Origin: Diabrotica undecimpunctata
Taxonomy: Eukaryota; Arthropoda; Insecta; Coleoptera; Chrysomelidae
Assembly (NCBI RefSeq): GCF_040954645.1
Contig: NC_092810.1
Location: forward strand, 69,624,660 to 69,688,659
Direction: 5' to 3'
Length of the DNA stretch: 64,000 bases
The stretch's first letter is position 1, and every line of letters starts with the position of its first letter. Made by a program: the position numbers and the translations under genes. Positions 24,901-32,819 of this stretch are shown piece after piece. The notes beneath the pieces were generated by a model that did not search any database, was not told where the DNA came from, and saw only the letters and a program-made list of their open reading frames with translations.

Positions 24901-26058
24901 ATTATTTCTCTTTAGTCAATTGAAAAATTGTATTTTTAAAGCAGTTTCTGATATGGAACGTCAGATAAATGATTTATTTTACTCTTTATGATTATTTCCA
25001 ACAAGATATTTGAATAAAATAGTGACTCATTAACTAAGTTGTAGTTTATCATTTATTCTCAATTCGTTTGTGTTACAGAACATTTTCCTGATGAGGATGC
25101 TTCATCCATTTGAAATTTACCAAAAAACTTTCTTTACCTTGTTCTGGCTTGGAATTCTTCTACGCATGTACTCCAATTATATTAACCCTTGTTTGTTTAT
25201 TCTTATTATAACCATTACTAGCATTTCTATCCTACTATCTTAATATCCACTTTACTGCTTGATCTAGATCTTTATTTTTAATTATCAACACCACTCATCT
25301 TTTGTTGTCTCATCTCTCGGTATCTCATTATATATCAATATATGTTCCCCAACTGCCGCTTAACCCTTTTATTCTCTTCTTTGTCGCTTTTTATGCACAT
25401 ACGTCGATGTTACGATATTTAATTTTATTTCTATTTCCTGATATCTTTTGTTTAGTGATCTAATATCCCACGTTACTATTTTTAATATGTTTTTCATTTT
25501 CCTTATCCTTGCCCTTTTTCTCGCATGGGTCGTTTTAGTAGTTTCGGTCCTCTTGTGAAAGTTTTTACCTGCTATATGAGTATACAGTTTCTTTTGGCGG
25601 ATAGGTTACTATTAGCACGTATCAAGTGTTCTCCTTTATCGTTGGGACCGGTGTGACAGTCATTAAAACCAAGAAATAAGTTTATTTTAATTATAGTTTC
25701 ATATGTTAAAAAAACTAGTTAAAAAAAATTACAAATAAAAATCTAGTGTATTTCATAAATATCACTCATTGCGAAAAGTGCTTCTTGCACAAAATATTAA
25801 TAAACAACATATAAATAACGTGGATAAATTAATATTTATTAATTTTCTAGATTTACTGATAACCCCAGTCCGGAAAAATGTTTGGTGTTTGAAGATGCCC
25901 CAAACGGCATATTAGCCGCTATTGGTGCAGGAATGCAAGCTGTTATGATACCAGATGAAAATGTACCACCAGAACTTAGAAAAAATGCACATGTTGTTAT
26001 TGATAGATTAGACAGGGCCCCCTTAGAAAAATTTGGGCTGCCAAGTTTGAATAGTTAG
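920..26058 (+). CDS. Pseudouridine-5'-phosphatase-like HAD hydrolase, five exons
   Basis: Spliced gene of the haloacid dehalogenase superfamily, HDHD1/GS1-like branch. Enzymes of this branch remove phosphate from 5'-pseudouridine monophosphate and related sugar phosphates in the cytosol. Exons are 920-986, then 7472-7690 or 7720-7938, then 14462-14666 and 25851-26058. All junctions have GT/AG ends and matching phases, and either form gives 232 residues, close to the usual length of about 230. All four HAD motifs are visible: DMDGVLLDTE across the exon 1/2 junction (nucleophile and acid/base Asp), ATSSS in exon 3, KSGKPAPD in exon 3 (motif III Lys), and FEDAPNG in exon 4. Introns of 6.5, 6.5 and 11.2 kb are filled with transposons. 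The exact substrate is inferred from family resemblance. Confidence 0.9.
987..1334. other. Start of phosphatase intron 1
   Basis: Intron sequence between exon 1 and the first LINE insertion. It is AT-rich and I see no gene or clear repeat in it. Confidence 0.5.
1335..2755 (-). mobile_element. RTE-like LINE, 5'-truncated, reverse transcriptase half
   Basis: A non-LTR retrotransposon copy reading leftward inside phosphatase intron 1. From 2655 down to 1348 the translation runs through typical LINE reverse transcriptase blocks: NYRPIS, a GFR block, [20 protein letters not shown], the catalytic FADDI, then a C-terminal region with [10 protein letters not shown] and WAGHIARM. One stop codon near 2206 splits the frame just after the PISP block. 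No endonuclease domain is present, so the copy is 5'-truncated near 2755. The 3' end at about 1337-1352 is a short ATGATG run, as in RTE-type elements. The clade is inferred from the protein; the LINE identity is secure. Confidence 0.85.
2756..4430. other. Intron sequence without recognised genes
   Basis: AT-rich intronic DNA. Nothing codes convincingly. A hairpin lies at 3432-3474 (13-bp arms, aaggattctttat) and is followed at once by a second small one at 3478-3505 (arms aagtagct). Confidence 0.4.
4435..4965 (+). mobile_element. Heavily decayed RTE-like LINE fragment
   Basis: Read rightward, with many stops and frameshifts, this stretch keeps scattered reverse transcriptase blocks like those of the 1335-2755 copy. 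They include a LLHKK block followed by LENY near 4660-4690, a GRF/GFR-like block with a TNDH equivalent near 4790-4830, and the DFRKAFE-like block near 4890. It is an old fragment of the same or a related family. Confidence 0.6.
5220..6272 (+). mobile_element. LINE fragment (YADDTV family), 3' half
   Basis: Reverse transcriptase fragment of a second LINE family, which recurs at 11100, 16871, 31935, 58440 and 62577. It enters at [11 protein letters not shown], continues through [15 protein letters not shown] and the catalytic [10 protein letters not shown], and then the C-terminal region with [14 protein letters not shown] and [14 protein letters not shown]. Stops at about 5661 and 6009 and a frameshift near 6000 break it. 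The 3' end is a short AAGAAGAAG run at about 6258-6269, as in the other copies. Confidence 0.85.
6290..6900 (-). pseudogene. hAT-family transposase remnant
   Basis: The minus strand keeps a 65-residue open stretch (6542-6739) with [10 protein letters not shown] followed by LPQLAVFI. This is the block around the first catalytic Asp in GTF2IRD2/ZBED-like hAT transposases. Downstream, in broken frames, come phrases such as [17 protein letters not shown] and [14 protein letters not shown], also typical of that group. There are many stops and no terminal repeats were found. It abuts the LINE fragment on its left. Confidence 0.65.
6901..7471. other. End of phosphatase intron 1
   Basis: AT-rich intron sequence leading to the acceptor taaatttttag at 7461-7471. 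I see no gene or repeat. Confidence 0.5.
7472..7690 (+). CDS. Phosphatase exon 2a (cap domain, version A)
   Basis: Exon of 219 bases with phase 1 at both ends, acceptor TTTTAG and donor GTAACT. It codes for 73 residues beginning DTEILYTKA, with [10 protein letters not shown] near the middle and ending in QLMPG. In HAD phosphatases of this type the segment between motif I and motif II is the helical cap that closes over the active site and sets substrate choice. The TWEVK...MG block is the form I associate with HDHD1-type enzymes, so this version is the likelier ancestral one. It is followed after only 29 bases by a same-length counterpart (7720-7938). Confidence 0.9.
7720..7938 (+). CDS. Phosphatase exon 2b (cap domain, version B)
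   Basis: A second exon, also 219 bases and phase 1/1, with acceptor CATTTCCAG and donor GTAATT. It codes for [19 protein letters not shown], an [10 protein letters not shown] block where version A has MMGLHGQEM, then LPMS and a terminal KFIPG. Aligned without gaps, the two versions share 18 of 73 residues, including the DTE triplet, Gly-Lys at 18-19, Gly31, Leu-Pro at 47-48 and the terminal Pro. There is no stop and both splice sites are good. Most changed positions face the part of the protein expected to form the cap. I infer a functional alternative exon from an old tandem duplication. Confidence 0.85.
7939..8789. other. Start of phosphatase intron 2
   Basis: AT-rich intron without a convincing gene. 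At 8132-8138 there is a consensus acceptor (tttttag) followed by a seven-codon open stretch in the right phase, a stop, and an overlapping AATAAA near 8157. See the findings for a possible short terminal exon. Confidence 0.4.
8790..9560 (-). mobile_element. Decayed LINE endonuclease region
   Basis: On the minus strand, broken translation keeps phrases of an RTE-type apurinic-like endonuclease and linker. They include a VYAP-like block near 9330 and, further along, peptides resembling the region between endonuclease and reverse transcriptase. Stops are frequent. The assignment rests on pattern and orientation only. Confidence 0.4.
9860..10085 (-). mobile_element. LINE 3'-end remnant
   Basis: The minus strand reads [18 protein letters not shown] and then a basic stretch. 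This is the W..GH..R motif found near the C-terminus of RTE-like LINE proteins (compare [10 protein letters not shown] in the 1335-2755 copy). It is short and broken by stops. Confidence 0.5.
10090..11095. other. Intron sequence without recognised genes
   Basis: Between two LINE remnants in phosphatase intron 2. Short open stretches exist on both strands (for example 10291-10494 minus) but none resembles a known protein to me. Confidence 0.4.
11100..13175 (+). mobile_element. LINE (YADDTV family), near-complete reverse transcriptase, disrupted
   Basis: Second copy of the family also seen at 5220 and 16871. Reading frames 11115-11384, 11454-12500 and 12503-13033 follow one another. Together they give the linker, the reverse transcriptase ([27 protein letters not shown], catalytic [11 protein letters not shown]) and the C-terminal region ([33 protein letters not shown]). 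A stop at 11384, a frameshift or stop at about 12500 and another shift at 13010 inactivate it. The endonuclease domain is missing. The 3' end is an AAGAAGAAGAAG run at about 13159-13173. Confidence 0.9.
13180..14461. other. End of phosphatase intron 2
   Basis: AT-rich intron DNA up to the acceptor TTTTAG at 14456-14461. No coding sequence or structured repeat was recognised. Confidence 0.5.
14462..14666 (+). CDS. Phosphatase exon 3 (HAD motifs II and III)
   Basis: Exon of 205 bases, entering in phase 1 and leaving in phase 2 at the donor GTAAGT. It codes for the rest of the hinge and the start of the core Rossmann fold. [14 protein letters not shown] carries the motif II Ser/Thr. The stretch from [15 protein letters not shown] to [10 protein letters not shown] supplies the motif III Lys. 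It joins in frame to both exon 2a and exon 2b. Confidence 0.9.
14667..14864. other. Start of phosphatase intron 3
   Basis: Short AT-rich stretch before the next LINE; nothing recognised. Confidence 0.4.
14865..16515 (-). mobile_element. LINE (FADDQVV family), truncated at both ends
   Basis: A third LINE family on the minus strand. From 16515 leftward it holds the end of the endonuclease ([13 protein letters not shown], then [10 protein letters not shown], the conserved DH block), a broken linker, and then the reverse transcriptase. That includes [53 protein letters not shown] and the catalytic [12 protein letters not shown]. The copy stops at about 14870 just after the palm domain. Several stops and shifts are present. 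Confidence 0.85.
16516..16858. other. Intron sequence without recognised genes
   Basis: AT-rich stretch between two LINEs. Bases 16859-16870 are the left target-site copy of the next LINE. Confidence 0.4.
16871..18785 (+). mobile_element. Young LINE insertion (YADDTV family) with 12-bp target-site duplication
   Basis: The element is bracketed by the direct repeat aagctcatagtt at 16859-16870 and 18786-18797, as expected for target-primed reverse transcription. The 3' end is an AAGAAGAAG run just before the right repeat. The 5' end lacks the endonuclease, so the copy was truncated on insertion. It still carries an uninterrupted 615-codon frame (16912-18759), unlike every other copy of this family in the window, which suggests it is the most recent insertion among them. 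Confidence 0.85.
16912..18759 (+). CDS. LINE reverse transcriptase, 615 residues, open frame
   Basis: Reverse transcriptase with its C-terminal region. Visible blocks are [12 protein letters not shown] near residue 130, [10 protein letters not shown] near 195, [13 protein letters not shown] near 225, [12 protein letters not shown] near 263, [16 protein letters not shown] near 320 and the catalytic [11 protein letters not shown] near 362. These are followed by [31 protein letters not shown] and LGHILRN. The last 60 residues are basic. The N-terminal endonuclease is absent, so the protein could not by itself nick a target. The ATG at 16912 is the first after an in-frame stop at 16858-16860. It lies inside phosphatase intron 3 on the same strand. 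Confidence 0.9.
   Translation: MNKRRESKGKNDKDGEYKRLNRIIRKKITEAKEKWLETKCVEIEELQQRHDFFNLHKRVKEFTSTTKRTTFHTMLNTDGKLLEKTEDKLKEWENYIKILFHDIREEPRLENNNEGPTILKSEIINAINHLKTNKSPGPDGIYPETLKLISEENIEIFVLLFNRIYDTGKIPQDWLESIFIPLPKKPKNPQHCNEFRLISLMSHAVKVLLKIVHNRIYRKCETIIGDDQFGFRAGMGTREALFSLLVLAQKCYDQQKDIFICFIDFEKAFDRVRHDLLLERLQEVGLDGKDINILKNLYWNQNARVRIEGSTSAEVEIRRGVRQGCVLSPLLFNLYSEFLFKEALEDSKDGVKVNGVNINSIRYADDTVLIADSDVGLQRLIDKTNSTCEQFGMKINIKKTKVMSIRKNQNVPQPCTINGHILEQVNRFKYLGCWIDSSLNPDLEIRSRIEQARKSFEKIKKLLCDSRIKLEIRLRLSKCYVWSTLLYAVETWTLKTSTVNKLEAFEMWIYRRMLKISWTSHTSNEEVLHRIGKERELFNTVKVRKTSYLGHILRNNKYQYAQLIVKGKIEGKRGLGRKRLSWLRNIRQWTGLNFEQLIRTAEDREDFKIVVANLH
19058..20220 (-). pseudogene. Unclassified transposon-associated protein, broken
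   Basis: Minus-strand frames 19481-19969 and 19058-19444, with continuation up to about 20220, form one disrupted protein. In order they show [34 protein letters not shown], a Lys-rich stretch with a C..C pair ([15 protein letters not shown]), [26 protein letters not shown], and [18 protein letters not shown] know this layout as a multi-copy protein type in insect genomes. The spaced acidic residues in CVWD, SDSCGG and CDSIHVKIE would suit a DDE-type transposase, but I cannot name the superfamily. A tandem duplication of about 21 bases (ttttctgcaatgcac, near 19935-19975) shifts the frame. No terminal repeats were found. Confidence 0.5.
20385..21460 (-). mobile_element. Penelope-like element with GIY-YIG endonuclease remnant
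   Basis: On the minus strand the right part reads [16 protein letters not shown], the Penelope-type form of the palm block, and then, in broken frames, DDFL-like and SPFLDMTV blocks. At 21147-20908 comes a stretch with [20 protein letters not shown], which matches the KPT..NRYL..HS region of these enzymes. Further left, at 20589-20395, [18 protein letters not shown] followed by ILERE and [10 protein letters not shown] is the C-terminal part of a GIY-YIG nuclease. The order reverse transcriptase then GIY-YIG is diagnostic of Penelope-like elements. Frames are broken. Confidence 0.75.
21730..24480 (-). mobile_element. Gypsy-like retrotransposon with internal deletion
   Basis: Minus-strand order is gag (24250-23357, including a 60-residue open stretch with [20 protein letters not shown]), then directly the end of RNase H (near 23326-23140, [21 protein letters not shown]). 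The integrase follows (22875-22240: zinc-binding C..C in [34 protein letters not shown] in place of the usual TD.G block, [13 protein letters not shown]). Last comes the integrase C-terminus (22142-21740, GDLVWLYNP and [10 protein letters not shown]). Protease and reverse transcriptase are missing, so gag is fused to the tail of RNase H near 23330. Flanking LTRs were not recognised. Confidence 0.8.
24481..25189. other. Intron sequence without recognised genes
   Basis: AT-rich phosphatase intron 3 sequence between the deleted Gypsy element and a LINE remnant. I see no coding sequence. The right edge of the Gypsy element, including any LTR, may extend into it. Confidence 0.35.
25190..25500 (-). 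mobile_element. LINE endonuclease N-terminal remnant
   Basis: The minus strand reads [20 protein letters not shown] near 25480-25420, the TWN.R.L block that opens LINE endonucleases. After two stops comes [12 protein letters not shown], the equivalent of the YSGVP block. It is short and decayed. This is the only copy of an endonuclease start recognised in the window apart from the R1-like elements. Confidence 0.5.
25501..25850. other. End of phosphatase intron 3
   Basis: AT-rich intron ending at the acceptor aattttctag (25841-25850). Nothing else was recognised. Confidence 0.5.
25851..26058 (+). CDS. Phosphatase exon 4 (HAD motif IV, stop)
   Basis: Last exon, entered in phase 2, ending at TAG 26056-26058. 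It codes for [19 protein letters not shown], whose Glu-Asp pair binds the magnesium ion, then [19 protein letters not shown] and the terminal FGLPSLNS, a close of the kind seen in HDHD1-like proteins. It lies 11.2 kb from exon 3. Confidence 0.9.
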
Positions 26059-26082
26059 GTTAAATTGTTACGTTTAAAGAAA

Positions 26083-26088
26083 AATAAA
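26083..26088 (+). terminator. Polyadenylation signal AATAAA of the phosphatase gene
   Basis: A canonical AATAAA hexamer 24 bases after the stop codon, with T-rich sequence downstream. The 3' untranslated region would be very short. Confidence 0.6.
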
Positions 26089-26239
26089 GATTTTTATTAG
26101 TTCACTGTTTAAACGATATTTCTTAATATAAATATAATTAACATAGATATTAAACTATATAAAATAAACACGTGGAATCATACAAGAATATATCTTACTT
26201 CTTGACTGAAAATTTTATTAAATATAAATAGAGCTGGTA

Positions 26240-27260
26240 CATGATTCGTCCATGTGTTAGACTTCTATCAGCCTAGAGATCAAGCTGGATTTAGATCGGG
26301 ATACAGCACTAACGACCACTTCCTAGTGATAAAGAACCTGATAGAGAAGTCTGCAGAATACCACAAACCATTGGCACGGATATTTGTGGACTACGAGAAA
26401 TCGGTAGCCATCAGAAAATGTTTAGTGATTGACAGAATGCCGAATAGACCATCGTTACACTAACATAAAATATATCTACCAAAATGCCACAGCTAGCATA
26501 AGACTACCTGAACAAGAAACAAATTCTGTGTACAGCGAGGAGTAATGCAAGGAGACACCGTCTCTCCAAAGATATTTACGACGCTTTTAGAACATACTTG
26601 TACGAAGGCACATCTGAACGAGTCATTTGAGATTTGCAGATGACATCGTCCTTATAGCCGATCGTATGGATGATGCAATAATAATAATAATGTTTGAAAA
26701 ATTATATCACGCTTCCTTGGAGGTCGGACTAAAGAGTAATATGAATAAGACGCAAATAATATCTAATCTTATGTTAAATCGAAATATTGCTGTTAATTGG
26801 ATATTGTGCAGATTGCGTCATATAAGTATAATTCGGTTGGGCAGAGATAACCAGACATTTGACCTCCCATGTCGCATAGGATTAGCCCGGGCAGCGTTTG
26901 GTAAATTAAACTATGTATTTAAATCGGACCTACCCATATGCCTCAAAAGGAAAATCTTTGACCAATGTATGTTATCTGTACTCACTTACGGAGAGGAACC
27001 ATTAACACTCACAAAAAAAGTAGTGAAGAAGATTCGCGTGACTCAGAGGGCTGTGGAGCGCCAGATGTTGGGTGTCTCTCTGAGAGACCGAATCCCAAAC
27101 GAAGAAGCACATCGTAAAACAAAAACAACAGACGCTATCAAAAAAATCGCGACGCTAAAATGGAATTGGGAAGCCATGTCACCAGATTAACCGATGGACA
27201 AAACATATTGTCGAGTGGAGACCAAGACAAGAAGCACTACGGAGCAGATGACGCCCACCA
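26240..27260 (+). mobile_element. Decayed RTE-like LINE
   Basis: Plus-strand copy of the FADDI family seen at 1335-2755. Recognisable blocks are YQPRDQAGFRSGYSTNDHF, RIFVDYEKS, RFADDIVLIADRMDDA (26627 onward), GRDNQTFDLPCRIGLARAAFG, KRKIFDQCMLSVLTYGEEPLTL and ERQMLGVSLRDRIPNEE. Deletions and stops remove the palm's RQGD block from frame. It begins about 180 bases after the phosphatase polyadenylation signal. Confidence 0.8.
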
Positions 27261-27549
27261 ACTAAATTTTTTTTTCTCGTGGAAGCTGTCTGTTAAGAAC
27301 CGGTTGTACTGCAGCCAATTGGATTATTGTACATCTTCCATTCCTTTACGATACCTATTCCAGGATTCTGGGACCTTGTACCAGCTTATACAGATCTAGT
27401 AGATGGATATCATATATATTTGTCATGTTTGTACATATATTTGAGTCACTTCGTTGTCTCCAAAAAGTGTTTGAAGCCTGCGATCCAATGCCACGCAGTC
27501 ATGCAGGATATGGTTGACTGTTTCAGCTTCTTCTGTTTCAGAAGCTTTT

Positions 27550-29290
27550 TAGATCATTATTATATTCAGAGCTTTTCGATAATCGTCCCACTCATCTGAT
27601 ATTTTGGTGAAATTAAATTTTCTTTCAATCAAATTTTCAGTATCTCTGGGCAGTTGTCTTCGAATGCTGACATGACAACCTCTTAAAATTGTTCGACGGC
27701 CATGTCCAAGTCGAATGTATACCTTATCATTCCTTGAACCCTGCCTAAACAATATTCCACATCTGCTTGATATGCTTCCCAGTTTGTTTTACGAGGATTA
27801 CGATAAATTTCTTTGATATGCTCATTTTTTGTCATTTCAAAACAGATATGTCGATGGGTTGAACAGGACACCTCATCTGATAGATGCCATTTTAAACAGT
27901 TCTAGCCACGTGAGTCATGGACACTGTTATATCAATTACCTCATTCCGTTGTAAAGTTGGTTTGTTTCCTACGTTTAGTATGTCTAAACCATTTTCCAGA
28001 ATAACTCACCTCTTGCATTGGTGTTTGTACTGCCCCAGGTCAGATGGTGCGCATTCGCATCACAGCCACTGATTAATTGCAGCCCATTTTTCCTGCAATT
28101 TCTCACTAGTAGGTCCAACTCCATTGATGGTGGTTGTTCGGGATTATCATATGGGTAGTATGCTGATCCGAGAATTGTCTCCCTCATACCTCCTCCCTCT
28201 ATGATCTTCATATTTACTGTCATTAAGTCCCTGGAACCAAGATTTATAAACGGCAGTGTTTTGATATGTCGTTTGACTATTACGCAGCCCTCGGGAATTT
28301 GGCTATATATAAGCTGTCCACCAATACCCGATAGACCTATTATTTTGCCCTTATAAACCCTGGGCTCTTGTATCAAAGCTATATCAAACCTTCTTATACT
28401 CACAGTAAGTTCTGCCAAAACTGCCTTACTACGCTGGAGGTTTGCTTGCAGGGTTCTGATTGGAGCTATCGAAGTCTCTGATGGTTTTAAAGGATATCTT
28501 TCCAAGTCTGTAATACGCCTTGATATTAGCAACCTACATTTAAGTCTGCTCACTCCCACAGGCTCTCCGTAGTCCTCACCACCTCTTAGTCCATTTTTTG
28601 GTGTATTCGTTAGCACAGTTTACCCACACTGTCCCTGCGCTAAACGATGTTTTATGGTACTGCAGAAGTTGAATTTGACTTCAGTCCAACTCAGCTCCAG
28701 TAGGAGCCTCAACCACTGCTCATTCCAGTTTGTTGATGACGAGGTCTGCTTGAGCCTGATCTAGTTGAATATCAGGATGGTGTCTATATGCCACCGCCAT
28801 TCTGAATATTTTTGTGACATTGCTGTATGACCTAGTCTGCTCATTAGAGTTTCTTGTTTTTTTAGCAGCCCTTTGTTGCGGGTTGGTCGTGGTATTCTCC
28901 CGAGGTCTTTTTACCCACAGGTTTTGCGGTACTCCTGTTTTGGTTTGGATGGGGCTGTGGTCCATTTTCCAGTAGCCATTAGTGCTCTCTCGTCATATCT
29001 CTTTTTGAGCTCCAGAGAGGCGTTTTTGGCTACTTTGAGCAGAGTATGTTAGTATGTCCCTCTCAAAACACCTTATGTCTGTATTTGAAACATACAGAAT
29101 CCACGACAGGAGTTGCCTCTCTGACTGTCTCCGTTGTTCGGGTTGTCTTTTCGATTTCGTTGTCCATAGGCACAGAAGTGCGCCCTTACCGTGTTAAGAC
29201 TATAATCCCCCAAAATTCACCAGCTTTCTGAGGCATCGTTTAGGGCAACATTTTCTCCCCTGTGCCATGCATCCCCTGGACACGATGGTG
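27550..29290 (-). mobile_element. R1-like LINE, ORF1 end plus endonuclease
   Basis: From the right, the minus strand gives the end of ORF1 (29280-28630, with basic stretches such as WVKRPRENTT and AAKKTRNS), then ORF2 with an apurinic-type endonuclease at 28616-27984. The endonuclease shows LQANLQRSKAVLAEL, ALIQEPRVYKGKIIGLS, GSAYYPYD and the catalytic GCDANAHHLTWGS. A broken tail to 27550 (RNPRKTNWEAYQ, DLDMAVEQF) leads toward the reverse transcriptase, which is missing. Two more decayed copies lie at 32820-33660 and 43835-44690. Confidence 0.8.
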
Positions 29291-29350
29291 TTACACCTCG
29301 GGATTAGGGAGCGCGGTAGTTACACAACAAATCGTAACTTATATCGAATC

Positions 29351-29422
29351 AGTGGTGATTTGTCAATTGACCGTGATGAGTGTTTGTGTATGTGTGTGTG
29401 CTATGTTCAATTGACAAATCTA
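29351..29422. repeat. Inverted repeat with 14-base arms
   Basis: gatttgtcaattga recurs as its reverse complement tcaattgacaaatc about 45 bases on, spanning roughly 29351-29422. It may mark the edge of the R1-like element or of a small foldback. Confidence 0.4.
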
Positions 29423-29639
29423 TAGTAATGACATAGCTGCCGCTCCATGCCATGTTTTCAGTTGATCTACGGGTGTTTATTTGGTTGAATCTTATTCACA
29501 CCTGTCCTATTTTTACATAGAACGTCCTCTATTAGCCATTGGAACGTACTGTGTCGGGGTTGAGAGTATTTCCATGTATTCGCACATATACAAATACATC
29601 GGCACATACAATCACGGGAGGGAGTGTAGTGGTCGTCGT

Positions 29640-30400
29640 GATATCGTTTATGGTCCCTCCATAGATTTATGTCTCTGGTCATCTTTATTACATCGTGCAT
29701 AGGTCTGTTGCAACTTCCTGTGATCTGGTCAATCCATCTTGTTGGAGATCTTCCTCGTGGAATTCAATCTTTCCTTGAATGATGAGTCTCTCCATATTGT
29801 CTATGATCTTATAACATGTCCACAAATATTTTAATTGTTGTAGTTCGATTTTGCTGGAGAATCTCTTACAGATATTTAGTTCTTTTAGAAGAGAATTATT
29901 TGTTCTACAGTCGGTCCATGGAATTTGCAACATTCTTCTCCAGTAGAACATTTCTGGGGCGTCTATATTTCTCCTTTCTAATTGCCTTAATGTCCAAGAT
30001 TCACATCCATATATTAGTACTGGAAATATTAATGAGTTGATCAATCGTCATTTTTAGGTTTTTGGAAATATTGGGATCTTTTTATATTTTGGTCATCTTT
30101 CCCATAGCGGTCTTGGATAGATCCCATCTACATTTGATTTCCCCCTGGAGCGTCCCTGTGTTTGTAATAGATGATCTGATACAAGAATGAGTTTACAAAA
30201 CATCAAACTGGTCATTTTTGGTTATATGTGGGTGGTTGTTGTGTTGCTTATCCACTATCATGATTTTTGTCTTTGCTATATTTACTTCCAGACCAAACCT
30301 TTTACTCTCATTTTCAACCAGCCTAAGAGATCAATCAGGTCTTCTTAGCTATTGGCTACACTCACCAATCCATTTTTTTATCGGACAGGTTTTATACAGC
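29640..30400 (-). mobile_element. BovB/RTE-like LINE C-terminal fragment
   Basis: Minus-strand frame 30044-29688 begins at MINSLIFPVLIYGCESWTL, continues with YWRRMLQIPWTDCRTNNSLL and LIIQGKIEF, and ends in a broken basic tail. The ..GCESWT..FWRRML..PWT.R..N..LL layout is typical of RTE/BovB-type LINE proteins. Up to 30400 there are further decayed blocks. The catalytic domain is not preserved in frame. Confidence 0.75.
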
Positions 30401-30539
30401 AGGTCTGTCGAAGTATCAAGGTTTGTATAATAATGTAAGATAATATTAATTGGCGATAGTACGACCTGTAGAAAACCGACGGCTTCCAGAGAAAAAAGAT
30501 ATTTCCACGAAAATACCAGCATTACTCGAATTGAAATGG

Positions 30540-31300
30540 ACCACCATTAACTGAACAGTTTCTGTTTTATTGCAAGTATTATAAGGTCAACTTGATATGG
30601 GTATCGAGACACTCAGGTGTGGAAGGGAACTAACGGGAAGATGGGGCTCATCTACTCTGCCTTTAGAACCCAAATCTGTGATTGATATGCCCTTCAGTAC
30701 TGGTTAAGGTAGTCTTACAGAGGTTCCCGAACACTTGGGGTAGTGGTGGAGATATGAGACAGGCTATATACTCCACTTACGAGGCCATCCAAAAGTCTTA
30801 CAGCCCAACTTCTTCTCAACCGTAGGAAATGCTCTCTGCTGGTCAGTATGCTTACTGGCCACTGTAGGCTCAGGCGGCATCTACATCTACTTGAATTGGC
30901 AGATGGCGCAAGGTACCGTTGTCGCTAAGTGCTCGGTCAGAGTGACCAATGAGCACTCTTGGCGCGCATCGCCCCGCCTTTCTTCTTTTTCCCATTTCCT
31001 CATTGGTCTTTTGGTTTGGAATCTTGTAAAATATTATGTATAAATATTAGTTGATTTCCAAACCAACAGTCTACCTCGGTTTCTCCTAGAGCCCTAAACT
31101 CTAGGGAGCCGACTAGCGGGGGTCTGCTCCACCTACCTCAGACTCTGAGGTTTTGTATTCGTCTCTTACGATTAAGTTTTATTTTATTCTTCAAAAAGAA
31201 ACAATTCAACGTCCCAACTAGAATAAGGGATAAGTGTCTAGGGTGTTTCGCACATCGAATTCACGAAGCCCCCTAAGCAGAGCGTACAGCAGAGTGGATA
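30540..31300 (+). mobile_element. LINE RNase H tail fragment (R1-like)
   Basis: The plus strand keeps VNLIWVSRHSGVEGN near 30590-30640, the WVPGHSG.EGNE block around the last active-site residues of a LINE RNase H. Near 30840-30900 comes MLTGHCRLRRHLHLLELADGARYRC, in which the LTGH..L.RHLH tract is the C-terminal signature. Stops intervene and the domains before RNase H are absent. Confidence 0.75.
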
Positions 31301-31930
31301 ATTCCATAGGTCCACTCTTGCTACGACGACACCGTCTATGTAATAAGGAATAGGATGATAAATGTCTCGATCTCCATGACCACGAAGTTTTATGTACATC
31401 TGAGATAACTTATTTCCTTAATGTGTTCCAAAAAAAGCTAATCCAGTCATTCTTCTTTCGGATGCGGACCATGTCTTATTTATACAATCTGTATGTGGGT
31501 TCGAAAACAACTTGCGAGGCGGATTCATGTATGGTAACTCAAGTAGGTAATGAATACCACCAGAGCTACAAAATGTGAATTCGTTGAAGTGAGTCACTCT
31601 CAAAGTGCAGCTTTTTTGTATATGTTTGGCATCGATTTTAAGTTTATTTGCCGCAGTGTTGGGTATAGTAGATAAAAATACGTTTTTAAATTTTTATTTT
31701 AATCTTGTTAAAATTTAAATTAACTCGTCAAGTAGCCTTCTATTGTCGCAACTCAGTAAGTATCTGATGTTAAGTGGTATATTAACTACTAATTTTTTGC
31801 ACTTCATAAAGTGGTACATTAGACTAGCGCGAAGCTTCATACTATGTTTTCTGCATTCTTAAATATTTTTAAAATTGAATAAAATAATTTTATAAATTTA
31901 TTTATTTTACGTTTTCTGTACAATCATCGA
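31301..31930. other. Intergenic sequence without recognised genes
   Basis: Sits between two LINE fragments. Short open stretches on both strands look random. Confidence 0.4.
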
Positions 31931-31934
31931 TTCT

Positions 31935-32320
31935 TCTTAGAGTGTCTGTCCGTTCCGAACGTTGGCGATCATTCTGGCTATGATGACTTTGTTGGCTGCT
32001 ATACAGAATAGCTGTGTTGAGGTCTTTCTATACCATTCTCTCAGGTTAGCAAGCCAGGATATTCTTCTTCATTCTGGGGCCCCCTTTTCCTTCAATTTTA
32101 CCTTTCAAAATGGATTGGAGTAGCTCGTATCTGCCTTGATTTCTCATTATGTCCCAAGTACTGCAGCTTACGACCCTTCACGATGTTGACCAAATCCGCG
32201 GTTGTGTTCATCCTCCGCAGTACTTCTTCATTGGTGACTTTGTCTGTCCATGGTATCTTCAGGATCCTTCTGTATGACCATAGCTCAAAAGCCTGAAGTT
32301 TTGATAGTTTCCGCCTTCAA
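31935..32320 (-). mobile_element. LINE 3' end (YADDTV family)
   Basis: The minus strand reads [39 protein letters not shown] and then a broken basic tail. The AAGAAGAAT run at about 31934-31942 is the 3' end shared with the copies at 5220, 11100 and 16871. The 5'-truncation lies near 32320. Confidence 0.8.
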
Positions 32321-32815
32321 TGTCCATGTTCATCATCGATTGACAAAGTTTATTTATTTATTTTAACAATTTTTGGAAATGGACTCTTCCAACTATTTTG
32401 TATCGCTAATTTCGTGGCAATCGTCTCAGCATTTTAGTAGAGAACAATTAATACAATGCTTTTATCTTAATCTACCACTTCTTTTGCCACACGCCAGTTT
32501 TCCCCGGAACCATAAGTTATTGTACCCAGTCCAACCTGCTGTCAAGTGTCTCGTGGTGTCGGCTTTGTTCCAGACTCAGGAAAGTGCACCCTGAAACTTC
32601 TTTCAGGGTCTCTTCACCATCTTGAGTGTATTCACGAGATTCTCTTTGGAGTGAGAGTATATTTATTTAAGGTTCTTAATAGGAGAGAACTTTATGAATC
32701 TTTGACATTTCTGCAGTGTGTTCTATCTCTTCACAATACCTTCTCAAGTACTTTCTTTTTGCCCTTTTCAGTTCCTTATTAAATTAAGTCAAATATTTAT
32801 AGTAATCTACTCATT
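32321..32815. other. Intergenic sequence without recognised genes
   Basis: A region of mixed composition with two overlapping short plus-strand frames (32373-32594, 32546-32782) that match nothing I know. I see no splice-site pattern that would make them exons. Confidence 0.35.
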
Positions 32816-32819
32816 CACC